DNA of 64,000 nt. It comes from Ostreococcus lucimarinus CCE9901 (Eukaryota > Chlorophyta > Mamiellophyceae > Mamiellales > Bathycoccaceae). Location: positions 248,001-312,000 of the forward strand of contig NC_009371.1 in the NCBI RefSeq assembly GCF_000092065.1, read 5' to 3'. Made by a program: the position numbers and the translations under genes. The stretch's first letter is position 1; every line of letters begins with the position of its first letter. Positions 52,801 to 61,648 of the stretch are shown here, piece after piece. The notes under the pieces were generated by a model. The model was not told the DNA's origin, searched no databases, and worked only from the letters and a program-made list of their open reading frames with translations.

Positions 52801-54498
52801 TTTGATGGGCAGCGCATCGCGAATTCTCTTCATCTCTGCTTGAGGGCTTTGCTCGTTCTCGACGGCTCTTCGCAATCGCTTTGCCTCTTCCTCGGCGTAT
52901 TCGCTATTCTCCGCCGCAACGCGTTCCGCCGCACGCGACTCGCGCGCAGCCTTGAGTATTTCTTCCGCTTTCGACGGTCCATCGGAGCTTTTACGCCATT
53001 TTGACTCTTGTCGCGCCGAAAACTTGGCCTCAAACTCCGCTTGTAATTCCACTAGCTCAGACATTCTACCGTCGTGTTCCTCGGGCGAACCCATGGCCTC
53101 GACGAGAATATCGATTCCTTTATCCGGTAACGCGGGCATTGACATCATTGATACGTGATTCGCAGGCGAGGCGTCGATGATTCGATTCAACTCTTCGAGC
53201 CGCCTCTCGCCGACGACAGCGGCGAGCGGTTCGCGGACCGCGTTGATTATTGCCTCGGCTTCGCTCGATGCTTTACTCGCACCTTTCCCACTTCCCTCGA
53301 GCTTCTTCCCACCATCAACGAGCATGCTAACTTCAGTGACGAAATTTCGCTGCTTTTGCGACGTCACCATGGACGGTCGCGTCGAATTCAGCATTTCCAA
53401 GAGCATCTGCGCCCTGTTCTTCTTCGCCTGTTGCGACTCCTTCGCTCGCTCCATGAGCATCTTACGCACGTCCGGTGGATCTTTGGGATTGATCCCGCAC
53501 TGCGTGAACTGTTCGTACAAATCTATCAGCGCCAGCGCCTGCGACTCTTTCTTCCCGAACGCCACCCCCGTGTTGACGAGTTCCACCGCGTCGTCCTCCA
53601 TCGCCGTCGCGTCCGCGGGCGTCGGTTGAATCGCCCCGTGCGGCACCACCGTCCTCACCGTCGTGATGAACGTCTGATCGTGCGCCGGTCCGTTCATCGT
53701 CGTCGACATTCTTTGCTTAAACAGCATTTTCATAGCCGCCTTGTGTAAAATATTCCGTACGTTCTGCCCGTCGACGCCGAGTCGCTCCTTGACGCCCTTC
53801 GCGAGTTGCCGCGTCATGATCGCTCGTCCGTTTTCCCCGTGCGTCACCACCGCCGCGGGCGGCGCTTTACTCGATCGTTTCCCTCCCCCTCTCGACTTCG
53901 TTCGCGCGTCCTCGCGTCCCTGCCGCCCCCCTCGTCCTCCCCGTCCGCCCCGTCCGCCGCGTCCTCCGCGCCCTCGTCCCCCGCCTCGCCCTCGACCGCC
54001 TCGCCCTCGACGCTCATCCCTCCCGCCGCCCTCCTCCGCGCGCGCCGCCGTCGCCGTCGCTTTCGCGCGCCCTTCCTTCGTCGCCCACGCGCCGTCGCGC
54101 GCGTTCCCGCGTCCCGGCGCGTTCGCGCGCGCGTCGCCGCTCGCGCGTCGCGTCCCGCCCGCGTCGCCGCTCGCGCGCGCGCGCGCCGTCGTCGTCGCGC
54201 GCGCCGCGGCGAATCGATCGAGCGCGTTCCGGACGCTTCTCGCGCTTCCCGCGCGCGCGACGACCGCGCACGCGCCGAGCGCGCGCCTCGGCGTCGCGCA
54301 CGCCGCCGGCGCGCGCGCGTCGACGCGCGCGCGCGCGCGCGCCGTCGCCGCGACGCGCATCGCCGCCAGCGCGCTCCGGCGCATGCGACCGCGGCGCGCT
54401 CGGGTCGACGCCGCCGGCGCGCGTCGCGCGCGTGTGCGGCGCCGAGGCGCGCGCGCGCGCGCGGCGCGCGGCCGCGCGGCGATGTCGCGTATGCGCAT
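49873..54498 (-). CDS. Large DExH-box RNA helicase (DHX9/36/57-like) with RGG box
   Basis: 1541-aa SF2 helicase of the DEAH/RHA group. The N-terminus is Arg/Ala-rich, possibly organelle-targeting, followed by an RGG-type box (about 150-205). Motif I is GGTGSGKST at 586-594 and motif II DEVH at 688-691, with PRRIAA, MSATLD and, in the second RecA domain, TNIAESSVTI and QRTGRAGR. An acidic insert (51927-51968, mostly Asp) sits between the RecA domains in a long charged linker. HA2 and OB-fold regions follow, and the tail has a second short RGG cluster. Closest by layout are DHX36/DHX57 and plant plastid DExH proteins; the clade is not settled. Base composition is more even than in neighbouring genes. 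Confidence 0.88.
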   Translation of the reverse strand: MRIRDIAARPRAARARAPRRRTRARRAPAASTRARRGRMRRSALAAMRVAATARARARVDARAPAACATPRRALGACAVVARAGSARSVRNALDRFAAARATTTARARASGDAGGTRRASGDARANAPGRGNARDGAWATKEGRAKATATAARAEEGGGRDERRGRGGRGRGGGRGRGGRGGRGGRGGRGGRQGREDARTKSRGGGKRSSKAPPAAVVTHGENGRAIMTRQLAKGVKERLGVDGQNVRNILHKAAMKMLFKQRMSTTMNGPAHDQTFITTVRTVVPHGAIQPTPADATAMEDDAVELVNTGVAFGKKESQALALIDLYEQFTQCGINPKDPPDVRKMLMERAKESQQAKKNRAQMLLEMLNSTRPSMVTSQKQRNFVTEVSMLVDGGKKLEGSGKGASKASSEAEAIINAVREPLAAVVGERRLEELNRIIDASPANHVSMMSMPALPDKGIDILVEAMGSPEEHDGRMSELVELQAEFEAKFSARQESKWRKSSDGPSKAEEILKAARESRAAERVAAENSEYAEEEAKRLRRAVENEQSPQAEMKRIRDALPIKAIREDLVKALQTHQVVVVSGGTGSGKSTQCPQYILEDAIQQGEGPNTRIIVTQPRRIAAISVAERVAAERDEPIGNSVGFAVRLHGNSPRDAANIEFVTTGVLLRRLMRDQNLEGISHVMIDEVHERDINTDFLLVLLRELITTRPDLRVVLMSATLDAESFSDYFAGEDTQEKVPLMSVPTKPRWPVEIVHLEDMLDGGGELEVEDESLVSEEEFNARKREIPSRLKKLAKDLLAAQDRALQRELEEAEAEEIAAQQLERISAAEDEQVEVEVSEDEDDVDDDDDDVDDVDPALEDMAMKLEDVENNRGMSPRRMRASSRVRALRRAVAMRDARTGESSMGKSGAGKRFGANETKEVSELTIQLLAEVAKHVAAIETDAGRKGSILCFLPGWDEIKSAMAILEETTDPELYEKLNVIPLHSTIPQEEQQKVFIPAPDGVVKVILATNIAESSVTINDVLAVVDSGLVREMSWNAESGMSTMGTVGTSRASATQRTGRAGRVAPGSCYRIYSHGTLHAMAERPTPEIQRTALEATCLQTCSMTNTGVQHFLSKAMDPPSDETVEYAMDRLFKLGAIKTNEASGGEVLTPMGRLLSILPLDPGTGRMLIMGAVMKCLDPVLTAAACFSSRDPFYVPPGMRDEARQIRQSFCATSDLLATVRAYDAFQTIQYDQGWDGARRWASDNFISIAALNTITSVRSQLLHELNRIGLVQDYDLDGRSMSKKTLRYDASVNYNAANESLFTAVWAAGLPGNIAARRQFGNFGTLRTRTEDHAGLHPSSVAFHRKPPRDRTPLPRWFLYREMMLSSQVFLRDVTAMRPEQLMLLGGHELSKRDFLDGDDAATASKAPEAGLLNESGELASSSDADGASDDGDKRTTSHRAMLDDWIVIDSQCADTMDLLTDVRREIDAALAFKVMAPRKPLPDASENIVDAVGGLFRILDERDAFRQRQFRRRDADYDRGDRGGGFRGAQRRGN

Positions 54499-54843
54499 AC
54501 AGCGCGCGGTTGGTTTTCACGGTCGCGTCGCCCCCGATGCGGTTTACGTGCGCTTTGAAGGGTGCTCGATGTCCGATGAAAGTGCGCGGTGTGACGATAT
54601 ATGCGATGTTCGGACAAACGGCGCGCGCGCGCCGCGATTCGACGATTCGACGATTGGACGACGGGACGCGCGCGACGCGATCGTGATGATAAGTACGCGT
54701 TCGTCGTCGGTTACAACGCGAATAAAACGCGACGCCTCGAGGCGTCGCGCGTCGACGCGGGCGCGCGACGACGACGGCGGCGCGACGAGCGCGCGCGAGC
54801 GGCGCGACGAGCGCGCCGGTCGCGATGGACGGCGAGGCGGCGC
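54499..54843. other. Intergenic region, 345 bp
   Basis: 5' flank of the helicase gene and 3' flank of the small plastid-type gene. It holds an AT-richer segment at 54590-54610 and 54690-54725 and CG-rich sequence elsewhere. No gene recognised. Confidence 0.55.
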
Positions 54844-55534
54844 TTACATGCCGGCAGCCTTGCGCTCTTCCTCCATCTTCTTCGCGGCGGCGGCGCGACG
54901 GGCTTGGATTTCCTTCTCCTCGGCCGCGTTCTTCGCGCGAAGCTCCTCGGGAGAGAGCGTCTTCTCGTCGGAGCCTTCGTAGGCGTTCCAGTTGGACTTG
55001 CCGGCGACGGAATCCTTGAATCCGGCGCTGCGAGCGGACGACGCGACGACGACGGCGCGCGCTTCGTCAGTCTTCCGCGGTTCGAATTTTTTCGCGTCGT
55101 CGCGACGTCGTCGAACCCTCGCGCCCGTCCTCGCGCGATTTCGACGACGCCGTCCTCGTCATCCTCGTCATCCTCGTCAGCATCGTCGACGTCGCCGCGG
55201 CGTCGTCGCCGCGACGTCGACGACGAGAAAATTTCCCTCGCGACGCCCCTCGACCCGCCCTCGCGCGCGTCGCGCCGCCGTATTTCTCCCGTGCCGACGC
55301 GCGTCGCGTCGCGTTCGCCCGCGCGTCGCGCGCGCGCCCGCGCGCGCGCGCGCGCGTAACGCATAGGGGGGCCCATCGCGCGAAATCGCGCGTCGCGTCG
55401 TCGCGGCGTCCCGCGTCGCGCGACCTCGCGTCGCGTCGCGCGTCGCTCGAGACGCACCGCGCGGAGACGTTGCGCTTGAATTGCGCCGGCGCGTTCGCGC
55501 GAACGGCCGCGGAGGAGGTGACGAGGGCAAACAT
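54844..55534 (-). CDS. Small spliced plastid-type protein, 86 aa
   Basis: Not visible as one open frame. Exon 1 (55534-55458) encodes MFALVTSSAAVRANAPAQFK and RNVSA, a typical algal plastid transit peptide. Exon 2 (55027-54844) encodes AGFKDSVAGKSNWNAYEGSD, then a charged helix (SPEELRAKNAAEEKEIQARR) and ends RKAAGM. The intron 55028-55457 has donor GTGCGTC, branch GACTGACG and acceptor CTCGCAG, and the phase fits (CG + C = Arg). The mature part is about 60 residues, mostly one basic/acidic helix. I do not recognise the family; a small thylakoid-associated or stromal protein is an inference. Confidence 0.72.
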
Positions 55535-55658
55535 CGTGTCGGAGCGCGTGCGTGTGTGTCGCGCGGGGTCGACGCGCGCGCGCTGGATAAGGATAAACCC
55601 TTGTATTTTTTCGCGAAAATCGGGTATGTTCGTCGCGTTTTCGGGTGACGGGCGTCGG

Positions 55659-55833
55659 TTACGCGTAATTAGCCATTTCGGCGCTAATATACGTGTCGTT
55701 TCCATGTGATTAGGCGTTTCGGCGGTCGTATACGTGCCGGTCGCGTGCATCCCGCGTGATGCGCCGTTTCGGCGCTCGTATGCGTGTGAATTCCATGTGA
55801 TTAGGCGTTTCGGGGCTCGTGTACGCGTCAGCG
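55659..55833. repeat. Degenerate 41-bp tandem repeat, four copies
   Basis: Units are anchored by TTTCGG at 55676, 55717, 55767 and 55808; spacing 41, 50 and 41 bp. A shared core reads TCCATGTGATTAGGCG then TTTCGGCGCTCGTATACGTG with changes between copies; copies 1 and 2 contain TATACGTG. It lies between the divergent starts of the small plastid-type gene (55534) and the coiled-coil gene (55942). Confidence 0.85.
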
Positions 55834-55941
55834 CCGCGCGCGGGTGCGATTCGGCCGTTGCGCGGTCGCGCGCGGTCGCGCGCGCACATCGCGACGCCGC
55901 GACGCCGCGCGAAACGCGTCGCGCGCGACGCGAGCGTCGCC

Positions 55942-58371
55942 ATGCGCGCGGACGATCCCGACGCCGACGCGTGCCTGTCCGACGGCGCGCGCGCGCGCGT
56001 GGACGCGCGACGCGCGCTCGCGGACGCCGAGAGGGGAACCGACGCGCGACGCGCGACGCGACGGCCGCGGACGCTCGCGCGCGTCGATCGCGACGACGGG
56101 CGAGGCGCGAGGGCGAGCGAGACGATCGCGGACGTCGACGGCCGACGACGGGCGATCGAAGCGAGCGTCAGGCGGGAGTACGAGCGAGCGCTGCGACGAC
56201 GCGCGGCGCGGTGCGAGACGCTCGAGCGCGAGGGCGAGGCGCGCGAGCGAGCGACGCGCGAGCTCGAGGCGCGACGCGCGGCGGAGGCGGAGAGGTTGAG
56301 GACGGAGTTGGAGGCGCGGACGGAGGAGCTGGCGCGCGCGAGAGGAGAGGGCGAGGAGATGGCGAAGGTGAAGGCGCGGGCGGAGGCGGAGGCGGAGACG
56401 CGCGCGCGCGCCGAGGCGGAGAACGAGACGCTGCGACGGCGGTGTGAGGAGGCGTGCGCGAGCGAAAAGAGCGCGAGGGAAAGCTTGGAAGAGCGCACGC
56501 GCGAGCTCGAGCGTTTGGCGAGCGCGATGGAGGCGGTGAAGGCGGATGCGACGCGAGCGAGGACGGCGAGCGAAAAGGCGAGCGAGCGGTGCGCCGAGCA
56601 AGAGGCGCGCGTATTTCGAGCGGTGCGTGCGGCGGAGAGAATGAAGCAGCGCGTCGAGGAAGCGGAACAACGCGCCAGTCGTGCGCAACGCGCTATGGCG
56701 TCGAGCGATGAGTCCAACGCGGCGCACAGTTGCGAGCTCGTCGAGCGTGCGAAGAGAGAAATCACCGACGCGCGTCGGCGAAACGAAGATTTGGAAACTC
56801 GTCTGACGCAGACGACGAGCGAGTTGGAGGCGTTGAGAGAAAAACTCGGTCCGGACATGGAGCGTGCGCGGTTAGAGGGTGCGCAATCCTATCGCGTTCG
56901 CATCGAGGCTCTGACGACCGCGCGAGACGACCTTCAACGCGAAGTCGAGGCGAGGCAGAGCAAAATCGACGAGCTCGAACGCGCCGACGCCAAAGCGCGC
57001 GCGCGGTACGACGAACTCAGGCGTGGAGCGGAGTTTAAGATTCAGACTCTCGAGCAACGCTGCGCGAACGCCGAGCGGCGCGTGTTGGAGAAGGAGGCGA
57101 GCGTGCGCGTGGCTGCGACGGCGCGCGACGCGGCTGAGCGACGGTGCGAAGAGCACGAAAAGATTCTCGAGAAGTCGTCGTCGCAAGACGTCGTCATCAC
57201 TTCTTTGCTCGCTAAGCTCGAGCAACGCGTGTGCGAGCTGTATGCCAAAGCCGACAGCGCGGCAAAGCTCATGCAAACGCAGCGTAAAGGAGACGCGACA
57301 AAAATGGCAAAGTTGCAGGCTCGCGTTCGCGCGGCGAGACGCGCGCGAGACGCCGCGAAGACGCGAGCGTCGCGACTCGTTCGAGAAAATGAAGAGTCCT
57401 TGATGCGCATTGGAATCATGGAAGTTCAATTGAAAGATGCCGAGCGTATGATCGAGAACGCCAACCGCGAGTGGTTGGCGGAATGTAGACGTCGCGAAAC
57501 CGCGGAGAGCGTCTCGTCCCGCGCCGAGGACGAACTCGGGGAGATCAGAGCGAAGATGAACGCGCTCGAGAGCGACAGAGCGGTGGTGCAGCGCGAAAAC
57601 CAAAAGTCATACGCCATGGCGCTCGAGCAAAACGTTCACGCCGAGGAGCGCATCGCTGAATTGACGAGTCAACTGGAGGCTTTGAAGTCGGACCTTGCCG
57701 CCGCTTCGGAAGCGTTGGCGGCGGCTCAAGTGGACGTGAATGCGGCGACAACCCGCGAGCAGTCGCTTCGCTGGAAATCTCAGGAGTTGGAGTCGTCGAA
57801 CGCCAACCTTCAGCGCGCGATCGACGAGCAGCGCGCCGCAATCGACGAACGCGACGGCGTCGAAGCCACCTTGGCCAAGCGAGAGGAAGAGCTCGCCAAC
57901 GCCGAGGCGCGCTCAGCTCGACTCGACTGTGAGCTCACGGATGCGAAGATCGACGCGCGACGCGCGAAAGAGGCGATGGCAAAAATGCAAAGCGAGTTGG
58001 ACGCGCTGCGAGCCCAGAGACCGGCGTCATCGCTCTCGAGCGAGCTCGCCGTCGTCGAGGCGATTCGCCGCGACCTTGCCACCCCCGAACCCGCGAAGAC
58101 AGTTCCAGGCGCGCTCGCACTGAGCCCCGACCAAGTTCAGCCATCATCCACGACGGCGACGACGACGACGACGATCATCGTCGACGCACCGCCGGAACAG
58201 AAGGAACAGACTCGGTCGACGCAACCGTCGCCCGCGCGTCGCGCGCGACGCCGCGCCAATCCGTTCGCCGACAAGGAGAACCCCGACGCCTCTCCCAAGC
58301 TCACCGCCGTCCCTCGCCGACAACACACCAACGCCCCTCTGTCCCCGTTATCACTCCTAGGCGTGCGATAA
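55942..58371 (+). CDS. Long coiled-coil protein with C-terminal KEN box
   Basis: 809-aa protein almost entirely of heptad-repeat helix (about 80-700), rich in Glu, Arg, Ala and Leu. Examples are TSELEALREKLGPDMERARL, NADSAAKLMQ-type breaks, AEDELGEIRAKMNALESDRA and AKREEELANAEARSARLDCE. The last 110 residues are a Pro/Thr/Ser-rich tail containing RANPFADKENPDASPK, a KEN box followed by an SP site, and further SP/TP sites (PLSPLS). No motor, kinase or GRIP domain. A cell-cycle-regulated structural protein (spindle, nuclear envelope or Golgi) is inferred from the tail only. Confidence 0.75.
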   Translation: MRADDPDADACLSDGARARVDARRALADAERGTDARRATRRPRTLARVDRDDGRGARASETIADVDGRRRAIEASVRREYERALRRRAARCETLEREGEARERATRELEARRAAEAERLRTELEARTEELARARGEGEEMAKVKARAEAEAETRARAEAENETLRRRCEEACASEKSARESLEERTRELERLASAMEAVKADATRARTASEKASERCAEQEARVFRAVRAAERMKQRVEEAEQRASRAQRAMASSDESNAAHSCELVERAKREITDARRRNEDLETRLTQTTSELEALREKLGPDMERARLEGAQSYRVRIEALTTARDDLQREVEARQSKIDELERADAKARARYDELRRGAEFKIQTLEQRCANAERRVLEKEASVRVAATARDAAERRCEEHEKILEKSSSQDVVITSLLAKLEQRVCELYAKADSAAKLMQTQRKGDATKMAKLQARVRAARRARDAAKTRASRLVRENEESLMRIGIMEVQLKDAERMIENANREWLAECRRRETAESVSSRAEDELGEIRAKMNALESDRAVVQRENQKSYAMALEQNVHAEERIAELTSQLEALKSDLAAASEALAAAQVDVNAATTREQSLRWKSQELESSNANLQRAIDEQRAAIDERDGVEATLAKREEELANAEARSARLDCELTDAKIDARRAKEAMAKMQSELDALRAQRPASSLSSELAVVEAIRRDLATPEPAKTVPGALALSPDQVQPSSTTATTTTTIIVDAPPEQKEQTRSTQPSPARRARRRANPFADKENPDASPKLTAVPRRQHTNAPLSPLSLLGVR

Positions 58372-58438
58372 ACATCAAATTCGTCTCTTCGCGCGTCGCC
58401 GCCGCCGCGCCCCGTCGCCTCACAACGAGTCGCTCGCC

Positions 58439-59533
58439 ATGCGCACCGACGGAGGCGTCGACGCCTCCGTCGGCGCCCTCGATCCGATGCGCGATGAGGT
58501 CACGCTTCGAACGCGCGTCGTCGCCAGCGCTTGCGCCGCGAGCGTCGCCGCCGTCGTCACCAATCCACTCGACGTCATCAAGACACAAATCCAAGCCAAC
58601 CACGCCGCGCTGGCGCGAATCAACCGCCTGAACCTCGCGCCGTACAGCGCAAAGTCGTGCCCGACGACGTGCCCGACGACCGGCAGCGCGACGTACATGT
58701 GCGCGCCCGAGTGCGCGCTGCCGACGAAGACGCTGGACGCGGCGCGAACGCTGGCGAGACGCGAGGGCGCGCGAGGGTTCTGGCGAGGCACCGGTGGGGC
58801 GCTGTTCGTCGCGCTGCCGGCGGTTGGCATATATTTGCCGTGCTACGACTACGCCCTGCGATGGTTGATCGAGAGTGGGGGCGTGGGAGAGAACGCGGCG
58901 CCGGCGCTCGCGGGGGCGGCGAGTCGAACGTTGGCGGTGTCGGCGTGCGCGCCGTTAGAGTTGGCCCGCACGCGCGTGTTAGCGACGCGTCGCGGGAGTC
59001 CGGGGGTGTATGGACAGAGCGGGGGACGGGCGTTCGTGGGAGCGCTCAGAGAGAGCGCGGGGGGAAGAGGAGGCGGGATGTTGGCGGGCGCTCGAAACGC
59101 GTGGACGGGCGTCGGGCCGACGCTGGCGAGAGACGTGCCGTACAGTGCGATGTATTGGTACGCCGTCGAGCAGTTCCGGTCGATACTCGGAGGCGACGTC
59201 GCGGGACATCGTCGAGAACGAACGACGCGAGAGTTGGCGGGGATCAATTTCGTGAGCGGGTGCGCGGCGGGCGCCGCGGTGGCGGCGCTCACGACGCCTC
59301 TGGACGTCGTGAAGACTCGCGTGCAAATACGCGATATCGCGCCAGTAGACTTTGCTTCTTCCACTGAGACCGTTCCGGGTGTATCTCGTCGTGGGATCGT
59401 GGGTGAACTCGCACACATCGCGCGCACCGGGGGAGTCGACGCGTTGTTCGCGGGGTGGGGCCCCAGAGCCGCTCGAGCGGCGCCTACGGGTGCGATCGTC
59501 CTGGTTGCGTACGAGGTCGTGAAGACGATGTGA
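58439..59533 (+). CDS. Mitochondrial carrier SLC25A39/40 (MTM1) type
   Basis: 364-aa member of the SLC25 family. Three carrier repeats are visible: VTNPLDVIKTQIQANH, SACAPLELARTRVLATR and LTTPLDVVKTRVQIRD. SLC25A39/40 supply mitochondrial glutathione; yeast Mtm1 affects Mn/Fe handling. The N-terminal matrix loop has four cysteines, C74, C78, C88 and C92 (SCPTTCPTTGSATYMCAPEC), and FWRGTGGALFVALPAVGIYL is typical of the clade. Repeat ends AWTGVGPTLARDVPYSAMYW and LFAGWGPRAARAAPTGAIVL also fit. Start ATG 58439. Confidence 0.88.
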   Translation: MRTDGGVDASVGALDPMRDEVTLRTRVVASACAASVAAVVTNPLDVIKTQIQANHAALARINRLNLAPYSAKSCPTTCPTTGSATYMCAPECALPTKTLDAARTLARREGARGFWRGTGGALFVALPAVGIYLPCYDYALRWLIESGGVGENAAPALAGAASRTLAVSACAPLELARTRVLATRRGSPGVYGQSGGRAFVGALRESAGGRGGGMLAGARNAWTGVGPTLARDVPYSAMYWYAVEQFRSILGGDVAGHRRERTTRELAGINFVSGCAAGAAVAALTTPLDVVKTRVQIRDIAPVDFASSTETVPGVSRRGIVGELAHIARTGGVDALFAGWGPRAARAAPTGAIVLVAYEVVKTM

Positions 59534-59629
59534 AAGATAGATTTAGATAGCGCGTTAACGATGAGCGACTTAGCACTAGCTAGCATTACAGAATATTATT
59601 TAGTCGATTGTTTTGACGAGAACAGCGCA

Positions 59630-61063
59630 TTAGAACCACGAAGCCTCGGCACGGGTATTTTGCCTCGTCCCGGCGAGTGTCGATCGGCAAATCACGCATT
59701 GCCCGGTCTCGAACGCCGCTTTTGTCGAATGAAGCGCCCCGCACGCTTTGCATTCGATCCCGTTCGCACTTTTCGGGATAGATTCCAGAGTCGCCGCGCA
59801 CATCTTCTTAGGATCTTCGGTTTCCGGAACGTCGTCGGTCCTTTGGCCTCGCATCTCACACTGCGCCAGCATGGCTTCCAAATTTCCCCAATTTGACGAT
59901 GATGTTATCGACATTAGCTCTTTGATCATCTCCCCCGCCACCCCGGCGTTGCCTACCTTGAAATTTTTCGCGCTGGCGAACCGAAGCGACGCCCGGCGGT
60001 GTCGATCCTCGACTCTAGGCAGTGCTACGAGGTGCCGCGTCAACCGAGCGCACTCGCTGACGTTACCTGCCAGAAACGTCGAGCAGTCGCGCAATATTTT
60101 GCACGTTGTCGCGTACGCCGCGCATCTAAGCGCGATAGGATCTCCACTGTGCACCGCATTCACGGCTCCCGCGACAAACGCGAACAGCGCCTCGCTAAGC
60201 TTGTTGGCGTCGAACAGCTCGACTCCGCGATTGAACTCGCGTTGCGGGTTGATGGTATCGGTATCGGGTAGCGAAATTTGCGCTAGTTCTTCATAGAATG
60301 CCGATGATTCCGCTCCGAACGATCCTCTTGAGACGCCCCCGCGCGGGCTCACTACTCCGGACGTCGACCCTCCGCCTATCGATCGATTCGATGTTCGTCC
60401 TTCGTGCTCGCGACCACCTCCTCTTCCATTCAGGGCGTTTAATTCACGATTTTGTAGACTGGATCGACTCGGTGGAGACGATGTATGATGTCTGTCAACC
60501 GTGACGCTATCTATTCCCGACGAATCGGCCGTCGGTGTGCCGACGATGGCGTCGAGCATATCGTAAGGATCGACCGCAAGTGGCTTCGGCCTCGGCGTCG
60601 AGCGGGTAGGCGCCGCGACCGATTTCGACGCCGTCATCGTCGTGAAAGCCTCTAAATCACGCGTTAGCTGCGACAGACCTCCACGTTTCGTCGTTTGCGC
60701 CTCGTCTGATCCATCTTTCGCTACATCAACCGCCGCAGACGTCCCCGGCGCTTCATTTTCCGGTCGATCCGTCGTCGACGTCGCGTTTGAGTCAGCGTTC
60801 ACACCCTCGACGGCGTCCACGCGCGCCGACATCCTCGCCCGCGGCGGCGGTGCGAAAGAAAACGCATCTAACGGCTTCTCGTTCGTTTTCGCGTTCGTCA
60901 TCGCGGATAACGGCTTGATTTCAATCATAATCTTCCCCGGCGCACCGCGTCCAGACGCGCCCGGCCCTTCGGTTTCGTCGTCCGAAGAATCCACCGCACC
61001 ACCCTTCTTCGCGTAAAACGACGACGCATCGAGCGACATCTCCTTATCGTCGACCGCCTCCAA
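59630..61063 (-). CDS. Protein with alpha-COP/TSET-like C-terminal domain and zinc ribbon
   Basis: 477-aa protein. The first 265 residues are disordered and Ser/Thr/Gly/Asp-rich with several short motifs (PYDMLDAIVG). The C-terminal 200 residues form a helical solenoid: NRGVELFDANKLSEALFAFV, RRASLRFASAKNFKVGNAGV and NLEAMLAQCEMRGQRTDDVP. Then comes DPKKMCAATLESIPKSANGI, followed by a zinc ribbon ECKACGALHSTKAAFETGQC with VICRS. The order solenoid, CAA..IP and CxxCGA...CxxC resembles the end of alpha-COP and of TSET TTRAY subunits, which normally carry WD40 propellers; none is present here. Possible stand-alone vesicle-coat factor (inference). Confidence 0.62.
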   Translation of the reverse strand: MEAVDDKEMSLDASSFYAKKGGAVDSSDDETEGPGASGRGAPGKIMIEIKPLSAMTNAKTNEKPLDAFSFAPPPRARMSARVDAVEGVNADSNATSTTDRPENEAPGTSAAVDVAKDGSDEAQTTKRGGLSQLTRDLEAFTTMTASKSVAAPTRSTPRPKPLAVDPYDMLDAIVGTPTADSSGIDSVTVDRHHTSSPPSRSSLQNRELNALNGRGGGREHEGRTSNRSIGGGSTSGVVSPRGGVSRGSFGAESSAFYEELAQISLPDTDTINPQREFNRGVELFDANKLSEALFAFVAGAVNAVHSGDPIALRCAAYATTCKILRDCSTFLAGNVSECARLTRHLVALPRVEDRHRRASLRFASAKNFKVGNAGVAGEMIKELMSITSSSNWGNLEAMLAQCEMRGQRTDDVPETEDPKKMCAATLESIPKSANGIECKACGALHSTKAAFETGQCVICRSTLAGTRQNTRAEASWF

Positions 61064-61648
61064 CGCCCTCGTGCCCGGACGCCGCGCGGCCTCGAGCGCT
61101 ACACCGCGTCAAACACGCGCGAGTGCGTTCCGATTGCGTTTTACACCGTCCACGAAATCAACCGCGCGCGTCGCCCTCGACGCGTCGATCGTCCGTCGCG
61201 CGTCGCCGCGCGCCCGCGCGGGATCCGTGCGCCCGCGCGCCCGCGCCTCGGGCTCGCGACGCGCCGGACGATCGCGACCCGGCGCGCGCGGAATGCCGCG
61301 GGTGCGTCCCCCCATCCTCACCTCCGTGGACCCGAGCGCGGTCGGTCGGTGTCGATCGCCATCGACCATCACCCAACCCCGTTTCGGGTTCACGACGTAA
61401 AAAACGAAACACGCGCGGGTTCGCGAAACGCAACGTGGTTCGATGACCGCGGATCGAACGTCATCGCGCGCATCGGAGATCGCGAAATCCAGTCGATCGC
61501 GAACGACCGAATCGAACCGCGCGCGTCGTCGATCGATGCGTTCGACGCGATCGATGGGACGAGGTTCGATGTGATCGCGCCGATCGATCGATCGATCGAT
61601 CGACGCGGCGCCGCGCGCGCGCGAATCGTCGGCACATCGCGCCGACGG
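61064..61648. other. Divergent intergenic region, 585 bp
   Basis: Lies between the starts of the alpha-COP-like-tail gene and the JMJD6-like gene. CG-rich near both, with moderately AT-richer parts around 61380-61560 and a (GATC)n run (61582-61601). The JMJD6-like frame is open through most of it, but the encoded sequence (Arg/Asp-rich, NDRIEPRASSIDAFD) does not look like a domain. Confidence 0.6.
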
